Shown here piece after piece: positions 35,885-46,800 of a stretch of DNA of 64,000 nt. A program made the position numbers and the translations under genes. How positions within the stretch are numbered: the stretch's first letter is position 1; every line of letters begins with the position of its first letter. The notes under the pieces were generated by a model that was given only the letters and a program-made list of their open reading frames with translations, did no database searches and was not told where the DNA came from. The DNA lies in the NCBI GenBank assembly GCA_947169265.1, contig CAMVPC010000005.1, positions 1 through 64,000 of the forward strand, in the 5' to 3' direction. The stretch is from an uncultured Prevotellaceae bacterium. Its GTDB lineage: Bacteria > Bacteroidota > Bacteroidia > Bacteroidales > Muribaculaceae.

Positions 35885-38440
35885 TTAGAAGGTGAAATGC
35901 AGCTGGATGCGCACGCCGCTCTTGTTCACGCCGGGCGTGTCGCGGTAAGTGAGGCGCCACACATAGTCGACGCGAAGGAAGGTAAAAATGTTGTCAAGCC
36001 CCACGCCAATCTCCATATAAGGCTTTTTCTCCATGGGCTTGCACAAAGCATTCTCGGGGAACGCGTAGAGGTTGTTGTTGAGCGCCGGGTTGTTCTTGTC
36101 GGTGAGTTTGCCGTATAGACCACGGAACGAGAACACTTCGCGCAACTTGAGGTACTTAACAAGCGGAATGCGATTAAGTAGGGCGCCATTGGCCCAGTAA
36201 GTGATATCCCACGAGAGGTACTGGTCGTTGGCAAACTCCATGGCGTTCATGAGCGTATAGCTCTCGGGCTGGATGGTGTAAGAGAGGTTGGCATTGGGCA
36301 GCAACAGGTCGGGATATGCGACTTGGCTCCATACCTTGCCACCCTTGAGAATGATGTCGGTGTAGCCGAAGGCCGAGAACCAAAAACGTTTTTGGATGCC
36401 AATCTCGGTCTTGTTAACCTCGAAATCGCTGCCCAAGAATCCTTTGGGCATATAAGTGTGCGAAAGGGTGATAATGGGCGCGTCGAGGTTGATGGGGATG
36501 CGGTGAGAGCGCGTCTGGTAAAACTTTTCGCCCGGGGCATAGCGGAAGGTGAAGTTGAAACCGGCCTCGGTATAGCGCTTGAACGCCTCTCCGTTTCCGT
36601 TATGGAACTCAATCAGCCTACTGGCTTCATGCACGTTGTGAGAGAATCCAAGTGAAAAGCTGTAGCCGCGTTTCGTTTCGAGACGGTATTCGAGTTCGGT
36701 CTTTCGCAGATAGGCGATTTTATTGTCGGTCTGCCGTTTCAAAGCGAGAAACACGTTGTCGAAATTAGTATAGAGATATTGCTGACCCAGTTTATCGATA
36801 TCGTACTGGTGGGTGAGACGCAAGGCATTGATGGGAAACTCGTTGTTATGATACTTCTTGTCGACAAACGAGTACTCGAGCGTGGCGTTGTATTTCCACT
36901 TATGGTCTCTTGTGCCGTAGGCCACATAGAACTTGCCGAATAGCCGCCGATTCAAATTGGCGGTGGTCATGCCGCCCAAGCGCAGTCGCAAACCCTCGAG
37001 GTTGTTGCCGCTGAGGGTGGTGTTCATGGGGCCGATGTCAAACTTGCTGTCCTTTGCGGTTTTTATATATCCCGAGACAAGCGTCACAATCACCTTCTCA
37101 CCCCAATAGAAGAGTTTCGACTCCCTGAGGCGCGCAATCATCTTGCGCAAGGTGGTCTCGTCGTTCTTGAGACCCGGTGGTCGGTTGTCGCTCCAAAATT
37201 CCTGAGGCATGTATTGCGCATCGTCTTCGACGATTTGCTCGCCGCTTTTGTTGAAGATGGCAAGGTCCTCGGGCGGGTCGAAGGAGTGGTCGTGGTAAAG
37301 CGTTTGGCGTCGCGCGAACAAGCCCTGCGTGCCAGGCAGGATGCGGAACTCTACTGTGAGGTCGTCGCGTGTCTTGAGACGACTGCCATCGGGCGCCCGG
37401 TCAAAATCCTGCTCGATAAACACATGCTCCACATAGTTGAGGTTAATGGCATGCGGCACGTTCATTTTCACCTTTTTAATAAAATAAGTAGTGTCATTCT
37501 TTGGCACATAGATGTGGCCAAGGAAACCGAACGTTTGAGGAGTGAAGGGCGTGAACGTGAGCTCGACACACTCCACGCCATCGACCATGGCCGTGTCGAG
37601 ATAATACTTGTAAAAATTGGTACCAATACTCGACAACGGACTCACGAAACGGTTTTGCATGAAAGTGACATCGTTGCCATAGATGTCGATTTCGCGAAAG
37701 GCGTCGTCGAGAAAGCGTTTGATACTTTCTTTGTCGAAGTTTTCATCGAGGCCGGCGTGCTTGAGGCCCGAAACCAGTTCCTTGTGGGATGAGGGCGAAC
37801 GTCGAAAAAACTCGCGCGACACCTTTTCCTGCGATGAGATGGGAAGAATGCGCTTACCGGTTATTTCGCTCGTGTCCATATACTCAAAGAGGAACTTAAA
37901 CTTGCGCAAGAGCAGGTTTTTGTTCTCCACCTCCGAGAAATCATTGAAACCAAACGACATTTTCTCATATTTGTCGTAGCTGTAGTAGGCGTGGTTCCTG
38001 GGATTGTACTTGTCGCGTCGCGCCACGAGCTTTTCGGCAAAGGCGACAGCGGGATTTCCTTTCTTGGTGTACTTCTCTTTACCGGGCTTTACGACCACCT
38101 CATTGAGCACTACACTCGCCGGGGCCAGGCGGATGGTGAGATTGTTTTCCATCCCTTTGTTCACATACACCTCGGTGGACTTATAGCCCACCGACGAGAT
38201 GCTCAAGTTGATGAAATTGGTCGATGTGTGAATGGTGAAACGGCCATCGTCGGCAGTGAGTACGCCGGTTTGTGACCCCTTGAGGAACACCGACACAAGC
38301 GGCAAGCCTTCTCCGGTAATCGAATCGACCACGATACCATGTACGGTGGTGGGTGTCACTCGCGACTGCGCAAAGACGTCCCATGAAACGACGAGGAGGA
38401 AACACCACACAAAAATGATGGGGATAACCCTATTTTTCAT
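35885..38440 (-). CDS. DUF5686 outer-membrane protein with carboxypeptidase-like regulatory domain
   Basis: An 851-residue exported protein. A signal peptide (about 1-25, ending VFAQS) is followed by a CarboxypepD_reg-like domain (about 33-110, VHGIVVDSITGEGLPLVSV) as in TonB-dependent transporters, then the DUF5686 region, and from about residue 500 a long beta-barrel rich in aromatic strands that ends in HFTF, a typical outer-membrane C-terminus. There is no TonB plug, so it is not a SusC-type transporter. Homologues are common in Bacteroidetes and uncharacterised. It diverges from the CYTH gene over a palindromic double promoter. Confidence 0.88.
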   Translation of the reverse strand: MKNRVIPIIFVWCFLLVVSWDVFAQSRVTPTTVHGIVVDSITGEGLPLVSVFLKGSQTGVLTADDGRFTIHTSTNFINLSISSVGYKSTEVYVNKGMENNLTIRLAPASVVLNEVVVKPGKEKYTKKGNPAVAFAEKLVARRDKYNPRNHAYYSYDKYEKMSFGFNDFSEVENKNLLLRKFKFLFEYMDTSEITGKRILPISSQEKVSREFFRRSPSSHKELVSGLKHAGLDENFDKESIKRFLDDAFREIDIYGNDVTFMQNRFVSPLSSIGTNFYKYYLDTAMVDGVECVELTFTPFTPQTFGFLGHIYVPKNDTTYFIKKVKMNVPHAINLNYVEHVFIEQDFDRAPDGSRLKTRDDLTVEFRILPGTQGLFARRQTLYHDHSFDPPEDLAIFNKSGEQIVEDDAQYMPQEFWSDNRPPGLKNDETTLRKMIARLRESKLFYWGEKVIVTLVSGYIKTAKDSKFDIGPMNTTLSGNNLEGLRLRLGGMTTANLNRRLFGKFYVAYGTRDHKWKYNATLEYSFVDKKYHNNEFPINALRLTHQYDIDKLGQQYLYTNFDNVFLALKRQTDNKIAYLRKTELEYRLETKRGYSFSLGFSHNVHEASRLIEFHNGNGEAFKRYTEAGFNFTFRYAPGEKFYQTRSHRIPINLDAPIITLSHTYMPKGFLGSDFEVNKTEIGIQKRFWFSAFGYTDIILKGGKVWSQVAYPDLLLPNANLSYTIQPESYTLMNAMEFANDQYLSWDITYWANGALLNRIPLVKYLKLREVFSFRGLYGKLTDKNNPALNNNLYAFPENALCKPMEKKPYMEIGVGLDNIFTFLRVDYVWRLTYRDTPGVNKSGVRIQLHFTF

Positions 38441-38501
38441 TTAACAGATAGAGGTGGCAATAAAATGCACACATTATATCGAAAAATTGAACAATAATTT
38501 T

Positions 38502-38517
38502 TAACTTTGCAAAGTTA
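38502..38517. promoter_or_regulatory. Palindromic pair of divergent -7 boxes
   Basis: TAACTTTGCAAAGTTA is a perfect 16-bp palindrome made of two abutting TAnnTTTG boxes, one for each strand. It lies between the divergent DUF5686 gene (ATG at 38440) and CYTH gene (ATG at 38608). Matching -33 elements are poor on both sides. Confidence 0.55.
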
Positions 38518-38607
38518 GACATTTTTGTGGTATCAATAGTGCAAAATATCTACTAAAAAGTGTTCCAAAATTCATATTTCAAACCATAAACCATCAAATT
38601 TCCCCTT

Positions 38608-39057
38608 ATGGCACTCGAAATAGAAAGAAAATTCCTTGTGATAGACGATAAATATAAAACACTTGCCACCGGCAAGAGAGAAATAAAGCAAGGCTATTTG
38701 TCACGGGCAAAGGAGCGCACCGTGAGGATTAGAATCGCTGACGACGACGCCTTTATCACGATCAAGGGCGTGAACCGCGGCTCGGTGAGACAAGAGTTTG
38801 AGTATGAGATACCTGTGCCCGATGCCATGCAACTGCTCGCGTTGTGCGTGCCACCCATAGTCGAGAAGACACGTCATCTTGTGCCGTGGGAAGGCAGAAC
38901 ATGGGAAGTGGATGAATTTCATGGATCTAATACCGGCCTCGTGTTGGCCGAAATTGAATTGCCCGACAAAGAGGCCATCGTGTCGCTACCGCCCTTTGTG
39001 GGCACAGAAGTGACCGACGACCCTCGTTATTATAACTCAAACCTGACAAAAGAATGA
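38608..39057 (+). CDS. CYTH domain protein (triphosphate tunnel metalloenzyme)
   Basis: A 149-residue protein with the CYTH signature EIERKFLV at residues 4-11, and alternating charged strands (RTVRIRIADD, FITIKG, FEYEIP, VDEFHG, LVLAEIELP) whose Arg, Lys and Glu side chains line the tunnel that binds triphosphate and metal. Bacterial relatives are inorganic triphosphatases, thiamine triphosphatases or class IV adenylate cyclases; the small single-domain form favours a triphosphatase. It overlaps the next gene by ATGA. Confidence 0.92.
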   Translation: MALEIERKFLVIDDKYKTLATGKREIKQGYLSRAKERTVRIRIADDDAFITIKGVNRGSVRQEFEYEIPVPDAMQLLALCVPPIVEKTRHLVPWEGRTWEVDEFHGSNTGLVLAEIELPDKEAIVSLPPFVGTEVTDDPRYYNSNLTKE

Positions 39058-39464
39058 AAACAACCCTACGAATTATCCTCGCGTGTATCTTGATTATGGC
39101 GATGGGCGCGTGCGACAGCAAGCAACAAAACCGCGCGGTGGTAGAACAACTTGTGCTCGAGGCGCAGCAAACCACACCCACGCAAATTGATGCCGCCACC
39201 GTCCTCACATTTGTTAACATTGAAGATGATAATGTGGTTTATCACTACACCGTGGACGAAAGCATCATCAGCATCGAGGAACTTTCGTCGACCGAAGGAC
39301 TGATTCGCAGCACACTCGCCAACAACATCAAGCACGACGCCGCCACCCGTGAGTTTACCAACGCATGCTCATCAGCCGGCATGAGCATTGTAATGGCCTA
39401 TTCGGGCACAACAAGCGACTCGACATTCACTGTCACTTTTTCTCCCGAACAATTGGCCAATTGA
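39054..39464 (+). CDS. Small hypothetical lipoprotein
   Basis: A 136-residue protein with a lipoprotein signal: a hydrophobic stretch IILACILIMAM and the lipobox MGAC, giving Cys20. The mature part is a short alpha/beta domain with no recognised family. Its ATG overlaps the CYTH stop codon (ATGA), so translation is coupled to that gene. A good terminator follows at 39508-39542. Confidence 0.8.
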   Translation: MKTTLRIILACILIMAMGACDSKQQNRAVVEQLVLEAQQTTPTQIDAATVLTFVNIEDDNVVYHYTVDESIISIEELSSTEGLIRSTLANNIKHDAATREFTNACSSAGMSIVMAYSGTTSDSTFTVTFSPEQLAN

Positions 39465-39507
39465 GAACACCGCGGCAAGCGGCGAAAATATCGTCAAACA
39501 AGTCAGT

Positions 39508-39542
39508 CGCCATGCTTTTGAGGCATGGCGGCCCGTTTTTTT
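39508..39542 (+). terminator. Terminator of the CYTH-lipoprotein operon
   Basis: CGCCATGC (39508-39515) pairs with 39523-39530 over a 7-nt loop; a run of seven T follows at 39536-39542. Confidence 0.85.
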
Positions 39543-39572
39543 GCGGTAATTTGGCCGGATAGAGACGGTAGA

Positions 39573-39604
39573 TTTGGCCAATTCGAGAAAAAATAGTAAT
39601 TTTG
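39573..39604 (+). promoter_or_regulatory. Promoter of mutA-mutB
   Basis: TTTG at 39573-39576, a 20 bp spacer, TAATTTTG at 39597-39604; the leader to the ATG at 39671 is about 60 nt. Confidence 0.75.
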
Positions 39605-39670
39605 CGAGATTTAAAACCGATAAGCAAACAAAAGAGAAGTTACTATAAAATTATTACTATTTGTTTAACT

Positions 39671-41482
39671 ATGGAAAAATTTGAGAAATTGTTCGACCAG
39701 TTCTCACCGGTATCTCCCGAGGAGTGGCGCGCAAAAGCCGAGGTTGACCTCAAAGGCGCCGACTTCAACAAGAAGATGGTGTGGCGGACAAACGAAGGTT
39801 TCGATGTGCAACCCCTTTACCGTGGTGTGGACATTGAGAACTTGAAAGCAACCGACTCGCTTCCCGGCGAGTATCCATTTGTACGCGGTACTAAGCTCAA
39901 CAACGACTGGGCCGTGCGTCAGGACATTGACGTTGACAACGAGCAGGGAGCCAACGCCAAGGCCCTCGACGTGCTGAGCAAGGGCGTTACCGACCTGGGC
40001 TTCAAAGTGAACGCCGGCACCGACCTTGAGACTCTGCTCCAAGGCATCGATCTGCGCAAGGTGCAAATCGACTTGATGTGCTGTCCCAAGTGCGCAGTCA
40101 CGCTGGCCAAGAAACTCGTGGCAATTGTAACAAAGGCCGATGCCGCCGACTGGTTTGTCGGTTCGATTTCTTTCGACCCGTTCAAGCACCAGTTCAAACA
40201 CGGTACTCCCTTCCCCATTGACATTAAGGCTACCGCCGTAGAGCTGATGGAGATTGTGAAGCCTGTGCATCACCTGCGCGTGTTCTCAGTCGACTCGTTG
40301 ATGCTCAACAATGCCGGTGCTTACATTTATCAGGAGCTGGGCTATGCCCTGGCTTGGGGTAACGAATGGATGGCCATGCTCACCGAGGCCGGTTACAGCG
40401 CCGATGAGGTTGCCGGACGCATCAAGTTCAACATGGGTATTTCGACCATCTACTTCATGGAGCTTGCCAAGTTCCGTGCCGCTCGTCAGCTGTGGGCGCA
40501 AATCGTGAAGCAGTACAATCCTTCGTGCGATTGCGCCGGCATGATGACCGTGAACGCTCACACGACGAGTTTCACGCAAACGGCATTCGACCCCTATGTG
40601 AACCTGCTTCGCTCGCAGACGCAATCAATGTCGGCCGCACTTGCAGGTGTCGACTCGATTGTGGTTGAGCCGTTCGACGCTTGCTACCACACGCCCGACG
40701 AATTCAGCGAGCGCATCGCGCGCAACCAACAAATCCTCCTCAAGGAAGAGAGCCACCTCGACAAGGTCGTTGACCCCGCCGGCGGTTCTTATTACATCGA
40801 AATGCTCACCGCATCGCTTGCGCAAGAGGCATGGAAACTGTTCCTCGACGTGGAAGACAAGGGTGGTTTCGAGGCCGTGCTTAACGCCGGCGACATCACC
40901 AATGCCGTCAACGCCAGTGCCGCCGCCCGCATGGACAAGGTGGCCAAGCGCCGCGAACAACTTCTGGGTACCAACCAATTCCCCAACTTCACCGAGAAGA
41001 GCGAAGGTCGTGCCGACAACATCGATTACACGGCAGCCGAAGAGGGTACTCTCAACAATCAGCGTCTTGCAAGCCAGTTCGAGCAAATTCGTCTGGCCAC
41101 CGAACACGCCACCCGCGCTCCCAAAGCCTTCATGCTCACCATCGGTAACCTCACCATGCGTCTTGCCCGCGCCCAGTTCAGCAGCAACTTCTTTGCGTGC
41201 GCTGGCTACGAAATCATCGACAACAATGGTTTCAAGACAGTTGAAGAAGGTGTGGATGCCGCACTCGCCAAGGGTGCCGACATCGTGGTGCTGTGCTCAA
41301 GCGACGATGAATATGCCGCGCTTGCTCCCGAAGCCTTCAAGTATCTTAATGGCCGCGCCGAGTTTGTGATCGCCGGTCCCGAGAACGACGAGTTCAAAGC
41401 CCTGGGCATCAAATATTTCATCAACGTGCGCAGCAACGTGCTGGCGACATTGAAAGACTTCAACGCTAAACTGTTAAAATAA
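39671..41482 (+). CDS. mutA: Methylmalonyl-CoA mutase small subunit
   Basis: A 603-residue beta subunit of the B12-dependent mutase that interconverts succinyl-CoA and (R)-methylmalonyl-CoA on the route to propionate. It begins [19 protein letters not shown] and follows the fold of the large subunit but lacks the cobalamin-binding DxHxxG motif in its C-terminal domain, as expected for this non-catalytic chain. The start at 39671 is preferred; an upstream in-frame TTG lies within the promoter. mutB follows after 14 bp. Confidence 0.95.
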   Translation: MEKFEKLFDQFSPVSPEEWRAKAEVDLKGADFNKKMVWRTNEGFDVQPLYRGVDIENLKATDSLPGEYPFVRGTKLNNDWAVRQDIDVDNEQGANAKALDVLSKGVTDLGFKVNAGTDLETLLQGIDLRKVQIDLMCCPKCAVTLAKKLVAIVTKADAADWFVGSISFDPFKHQFKHGTPFPIDIKATAVELMEIVKPVHHLRVFSVDSLMLNNAGAYIYQELGYALAWGNEWMAMLTEAGYSADEVAGRIKFNMGISTIYFMELAKFRAARQLWAQIVKQYNPSCDCAGMMTVNAHTTSFTQTAFDPYVNLLRSQTQSMSAALAGVDSIVVEPFDACYHTPDEFSERIARNQQILLKEESHLDKVVDPAGGSYYIEMLTASLAQEAWKLFLDVEDKGGFEAVLNAGDITNAVNASAAARMDKVAKRREQLLGTNQFPNFTEKSEGRADNIDYTAAEEGTLNNQRLASQFEQIRLATEHATRAPKAFMLTIGNLTMRLARAQFSSNFFACAGYEIIDNNGFKTVEEGVDAALAKGADIVVLCSSDDEYAALAPEAFKYLNGRAEFVIAGPENDEFKALGIKYFINVRSNVLATLKDFNAKLLK

Positions 41483-41496
41483 GGAGGAGCATCACA

Positions 41497-43632
41497 ATGA
41501 GACCAAATTTTAAGAACATAGATATAGCAAATGAGGCTTTCAATGTGCAACACAAGCCTCTCAACTTGGGCGAGCCTTGGAAAAACGCTGAGTTGCTCGA
41601 CATCAAGAAAGTTTATACCAAGCAAGACCTTGAAGGCCTCGAGCATCTCGATTTCGTGGCAGGTATTCCTCCTTTCCTGGGCGGTCCTTATAGCTTGATG
41701 TACCCGTTCCGTCCGTGGACGGTTCGCCAATACGCCGGTTTCTCGACCGCAGCCGAGAGTAACGCATTCTACCGCCGCAACCTCGCCTCGGGCCAAAAGG
41801 GTCTGTCGGTGGCCTTCGATCTTCCCACGCACCGCGGCTACAACGCCGACAACCAACGCGTGGTGGGCGATGTAGGTAAGGCCGGTGTGAGCATTTGCTC
41901 GGTTGAAGACATGAAAGTGCTCTTTGACGGCATCCCTTTGAACACCATGTCGGTGTCGATGACCATGAACGGTGCCGTGCTGCCCGTGATGGCATTCTAC
42001 ATTGTGAGTGGTCTAGAGCAGGGCGCTAAACTTGAGCAAATGGCCGGCACCATCCAGAACGATATTCTCAAGGAGTTCATGGTGCGCAACACTTACATCT
42101 ATCCTCCCAAGTTCTCGATGCAGATTATCGCCAGCATCTTTGAGTACACCTCTAAATATATGCCCAAGTTCAACAGCATCTCCATTTCGGGCTACCACAT
42201 GCAAGAAGCCGGAGCTACCGCCGACATCGAGTTAGCATATACTCTTGCCGATGGTATGGACTACATCCGCACCGGTGTGAACGCGGGTCTCGACGTGGAT
42301 GCCTTCGCTCCCCGCCTGTCGTTCTTCTGGGGCATTTCGATGAACTTTTTCACCGAAATCGCCAAGATGCGTGCCGGCCGCCTGTTGTGGGCAAAGATTG
42401 TGAAAAGCTTTGGCGCCAAGAATCCCAAATCGATGTCGCTGCGCACCCACAGCCAGACTTCGGGTTGGTCGCTCACCGCGCAAGACCCATTCAACAACGT
42501 GGGCCGCACCTGTATCGAGGCCATGGCGGCTGCACAGGGCCACACCCAGTCGTTGCACACCAACGCCCTTGACGAGGCTATCGCACTGCCTACCGACTTT
42601 AGTGCCCGCATTGCTCGTAACACCCAGATTTATATCCAGCAGGAGACTTATATCACCAAAGCCATCGACCCGTGGGCAGGCTCTTACTATGTGGAGCGCC
42701 TCACTCATGAGCTCGTTCACAAGGCTTGGGAACACATCCAGGAGATTGAGAAGTTGGGTGGTATGGCCAAGGCTATCGAGACCGGCGTGCCCAAGATGCG
42801 CATCGAAGAGGCTGCAGCCCGCACTCAAGCGCGCATTGACAGCGGTCGCCAGACTATTGTGGGCATCAACAAATATGCCCTTGAGAAAGAAGACCCCATC
42901 GACATCCTCGAAATCGACAACACCGAGGTGCGCAAGGAGCAAGTGGCTCGCCTCGAAGAGTTGCGTAAGAACCGCGACGAAGCTAAGGTGCAAGCCGACT
43001 TAAAGGCTATTACCGAGTGTGTGCGTACCGGCAAGGGCAACCTGCTTGAGCTGGCCGTCGAAGCCGCCAAAGATCGCGCCTCGTTGGGCGAAATCAGCGA
43101 CGCTTGCGAGGAAGTAGTGGGACGTTATAAAGCAGTTGTTAAAACCATTTCAGGCGTGTATTCAAGCGAAACAAAATCAGACCCCGACCTGCAGCGTGCA
43201 CGCGACCTCACGGCGAAATTCGCACAGAAAGAGGGTCGTCAACCGCGCATCATGATTGCAAAGATGGGACAAGACGGACACGACCGTGGTGCCAAAGTGG
43301 TGGCAACCGGTTATGCCGACTGTGGCTTTGACGTGGATATGGGTCCCCTCTTCCAGACCCCCGAAGAGAGCGCCCGCGAAGCAGTGGAGAACGACGTGAA
43401 CGTCCTTGGCGTATCGTCGCTCGCCGCCGGTCACAAGACGCTCATCCCGCAGGTGATTGAGGAACTCAAAAAGCTGGGACGCGAAGACATCATCGTCATT
43501 GCCGGCGGTGTGATTCCCGTTCAGGACTACGACTTCCTCTACAAGGCCGGCGTTGCCGCCATCTTTGGTCCCGGCACCAACATCATGAAGAGTGCCATCC
43601 AGATTATGGAAATCCTTCTCGACGAAGAATAA
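41497..43632 (+). CDS. mutB: Methylmalonyl-CoA mutase large (catalytic) subunit
   Basis: A 711-residue catalytic subunit. The N-terminal part has the substrate-barrel signature [17 protein letters not shown] (about 75-91) and the C-terminal domain binds adenosylcobalamin through DGHDRG, with His595 as the lower cobalt ligand. Together with mutA it should run the succinate-to-propionate pathway used by many gut Bacteroidetes. Neither the epimerase nor the MeaB chaperone is nearby. A strong terminator follows. Confidence 0.97.
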   Translation: MRPNFKNIDIANEAFNVQHKPLNLGEPWKNAELLDIKKVYTKQDLEGLEHLDFVAGIPPFLGGPYSLMYPFRPWTVRQYAGFSTAAESNAFYRRNLASGQKGLSVAFDLPTHRGYNADNQRVVGDVGKAGVSICSVEDMKVLFDGIPLNTMSVSMTMNGAVLPVMAFYIVSGLEQGAKLEQMAGTIQNDILKEFMVRNTYIYPPKFSMQIIASIFEYTSKYMPKFNSISISGYHMQEAGATADIELAYTLADGMDYIRTGVNAGLDVDAFAPRLSFFWGISMNFFTEIAKMRAGRLLWAKIVKSFGAKNPKSMSLRTHSQTSGWSLTAQDPFNNVGRTCIEAMAAAQGHTQSLHTNALDEAIALPTDFSARIARNTQIYIQQETYITKAIDPWAGSYYVERLTHELVHKAWEHIQEIEKLGGMAKAIETGVPKMRIEEAAARTQARIDSGRQTIVGINKYALEKEDPIDILEIDNTEVRKEQVARLEELRKNRDEAKVQADLKAITECVRTGKGNLLELAVEAAKDRASLGEISDACEEVVGRYKAVVKTISGVYSSETKSDPDLQRARDLTAKFAQKEGRQPRIMIAKMGQDGHDRGAKVVATGYADCGFDVDMGPLFQTPEESAREAVENDVNVLGVSSLAAGHKTLIPQVIEELKKLGREDIIVIAGGVIPVQDYDFLYKAGVAAIFGPGTNIMKSAIQIMEILLDEE

Positions 43633-43667
43633 GTCAATCTGGTCATAATTGACCACACAACCTACCG

Positions 43668-43707
43668 ACGACTCGGCAAGAAATACTATCTTGTCGAGTC
43701 GTTTTTT
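43668..43707 (+). terminator. Terminator of mutA-mutB
   Basis: CGACTCG (43669-43675) and CAAGA (43677-43681) pair with 43695-43701 and 43689-43693, with one mismatch between the two stems. Six T follow at 43702-43707. Confidence 0.88.
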
Positions 43708-43817
43708 ATATTAATAATGAAATTTTTAACAACAAAAAGTTGCATATTTCAACACAATAGCATAATTTAGCAACTTTAATTAAGTTACATCGCTTTTTTT
43801 GCTTAATATTTCTTGTT

Positions 43818-46800
43818 ATGATTGATAGGCTGTTATGTAATATCTTGTTTGTTCTATGGACAATCGCATGTGTTGCGACAAGCGCCACAATGGTTCAAGC
43901 GCAAAATGCCGACGAACTACGCGTTTATATCAATCCAGGACACGGCGGATGGGGACCTAATGACCGTCCCATGGCCACAATCCCCCACCCCGCTTTGGCA
44001 TCAACCGGAAGGCCCGATACCTGTGGGTTCTATGAAAGCAACACGAACCTATGGAAGGCCGAGCAAATGCGCAATGCCCTTGTGCGCATGGGGATAAACA
44101 GGGAAAACATCGTACTCTCGCGCGTTAATAACGGGCCATACCCCTACGATGGAGCCGGCAACAACAATGGCCCACAACAACGCAACTTGACCGAAATTTG
44201 CGAAGAAGTGGATGCGGGGAATTTCGATATGTTTTTTTCGATTCATAGCGACGCTGTCACCGAGGGGGGCACTATCAATCGATCGTTATATCTTTATCGA
44301 GGCACCGATGCCGCCAATTCGGTCGCCGGCAGTAAGGCCATGGCCCAGGCATTTTGGCCACGCGCCTCGGTAGCGGCTAATGCAATCGACTACTCATCGA
44401 GTGTCTCAACAACTATTCGCGGCGACATCTCTTTTTACGGAAGCAGTGACACGCGCGCCGGCAGCAACGGCAACAGCTACACCGGATATCTGGGCGTACT
44501 CAAGCATGGCGTGCCGGGGTTCCTGTCCGAAGGATATTGCCACACTTATCAGCCGGCTCGTCACCGCGCACTCAACCGCGACTACTGCGGGCAAGAAGGC
44601 GTGCGCTACGCCCGTGGCGTGTGTGACTACTTTAGCCTAACGCCCGAAAGTACCGGCTACATAATGGGTGCCGTCAAAGACAAGAGCCAAAGCATTTCCA
44701 ACTCACTCTATACCTATCAGAGCGGCACACGAGCCGGCGATGAGTATTTTCCCGTCATGGGCGCAAAAGTATGCCTTTATCGTGGAGAGGAATTAATCGA
44801 TGTCTACACGACCGACAACAACTACAACGGCATTTTCGTCTTCAACAACATTGAGCCAGGCACTTACACACTTAAAACAGTTGCCACCGGATATGCCGAC
44901 CTCACGACAAACGTCACTGTAACGGCAAATGAAACAACTTACCCGCTACTATATGTCACTGCCGGAACTGGCACCAACCCTGCCGATATCACCGATCCAA
45001 AACCCGCTAATGAACCCATCGCCTCGCTCGAGTTGACCAATGACGGAGGTAACACTTATAGCGACATAACTGCCGGCGTCAAGTCGACAGCGCAACATGG
45101 CGACATCACGGTTGTGCTTACCACCGCCAATACGCTCTTTAAGATTGACAACACCTCACATAGTGCCACGCCTGTCAGCACAACAGGTATTGCCACCGAC
45201 AGTTACACGCAGTCGCCGCTAAACGCCATCGCTTTCACGCGCGATGGAACTCTAATAGGAATCAACAAAACCACCTGCAAGTCGCCGGCGAGCGGCACGG
45301 TGCGTGTCTACAAATGGCCATCACTCGACAGTGCCCCCACGCTGTGGCTCACCACACAGAGTTCGGCTGGTTACTCGCAATGTGATGTGGGCCAAACGTT
45401 AACCGTAGCAGGTGACATCAACAACTGCGTTATCACCACGACAGCCACCAACAGCTACCCCACACGCAGTTACAACTCTTATCGCTTCCTGAACCTAAAA
45501 GTAGAGAACGGAAGTTTATCAAAAACCTCCTTTGCCAACAACAACATTACCGGCACCTCATACTTCAACACAGACAACATAGGCACTTCGCTCGACATTC
45601 AGTATTCGACTTGCGGCGACCTTCGCTACTTTATTGACGGCGAAAGCGGAAAGCCTTTTGAATTCCGTATGGTCGACGTTATCGTTACTGGGCAATCAAA
45701 TACAACTTACAACTCAGCCATCGTGAGCCAATGCAATCATAGTGAGGTAATTGACGTGGTCACCCACAATGCTTACTTCAATTACGGCGACCACATTGTC
45801 ATGGCAATGCCCTGCACCACAGCGAGCGGTAGCAACACGGGCATCAAACTGTTCGATATCACACTGGGTCTTGCCAACGCAACACTCATAGCGACCACTT
45901 CCACCTCATTGCCTGCATCAGGCGTCGGCTATACGGCGACCCACCACAGCCTCGAGACCGGCGGCAACCACATCATCTATCTTGTGAAAGACAACCAAGT
46001 AGTCAAATTCATTTTGCCCCAACCTGGCAATGTCAATGAAAACCCACCCGTAGAGGAAATCACCCCGCGGGGTATATTCGCTTATGCGCTTGACCTTGAC
46101 GATAACGGTGACGACACTTATACTTTCCGCTTCACACCCAATGTGGAACCCGTGAGTGGCAACATCGTGCTCTACGACGCCAATCAAGCCGTCGTGGGAC
46201 GTATCACACTCGACAATCTCCATACGGGAGAGAACGAATATACCTTCAACAAAAGCGACTTGCCCGGCGACTTGAGCACCGGCGAGATGACATGGGGCGT
46301 GGAATTGACAGGAACACCGATCACAAGTTTCGCCCAGCTCAATACCGACAATCAATCGGCTTGGGCGTTCAACCGTGCTTGCGCCACAGTCGACAACAGT
46401 CCTGAAAGTGATTATTTCGGCAACATCTATGCCAGCGTGTGGAACGCCGCACCCGCCACCGGAGGCATCAATGCCGGCAATGGTCTCGTTGCTTATAGTC
46501 CCGATTGGACACGTATCAACACAACGGTTTTCAATAATTTTTATAATTATGCGAGCGGTAATTATTCTCAAATAGGTTTGCGCAACAACCGCCAAATCAC
46601 CACCGACTATGTGGGACGTATCTATATGAGCGAATACGGAGATCCCGCGGCCGGTATCTACCTGATTTATCCCGACCGCATCGGTAGCAACAAAAGAGCC
46701 TATCAGTTCTTCACCGGCAGCCAAGCCTCATCGGGCCTGTGGACCGCCAGCGGCGCCAACGTGGGATGCTCCACATCGGCCATCAGCGCCGGTGGCGAGG

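Noticed and set aside
35859-35960. A 34-residue longer start for the flavin reductase
   Set aside because: It overlaps the end of the DUF5686 gene and lacks family similarity; MRKDFGTK fits the usual start.
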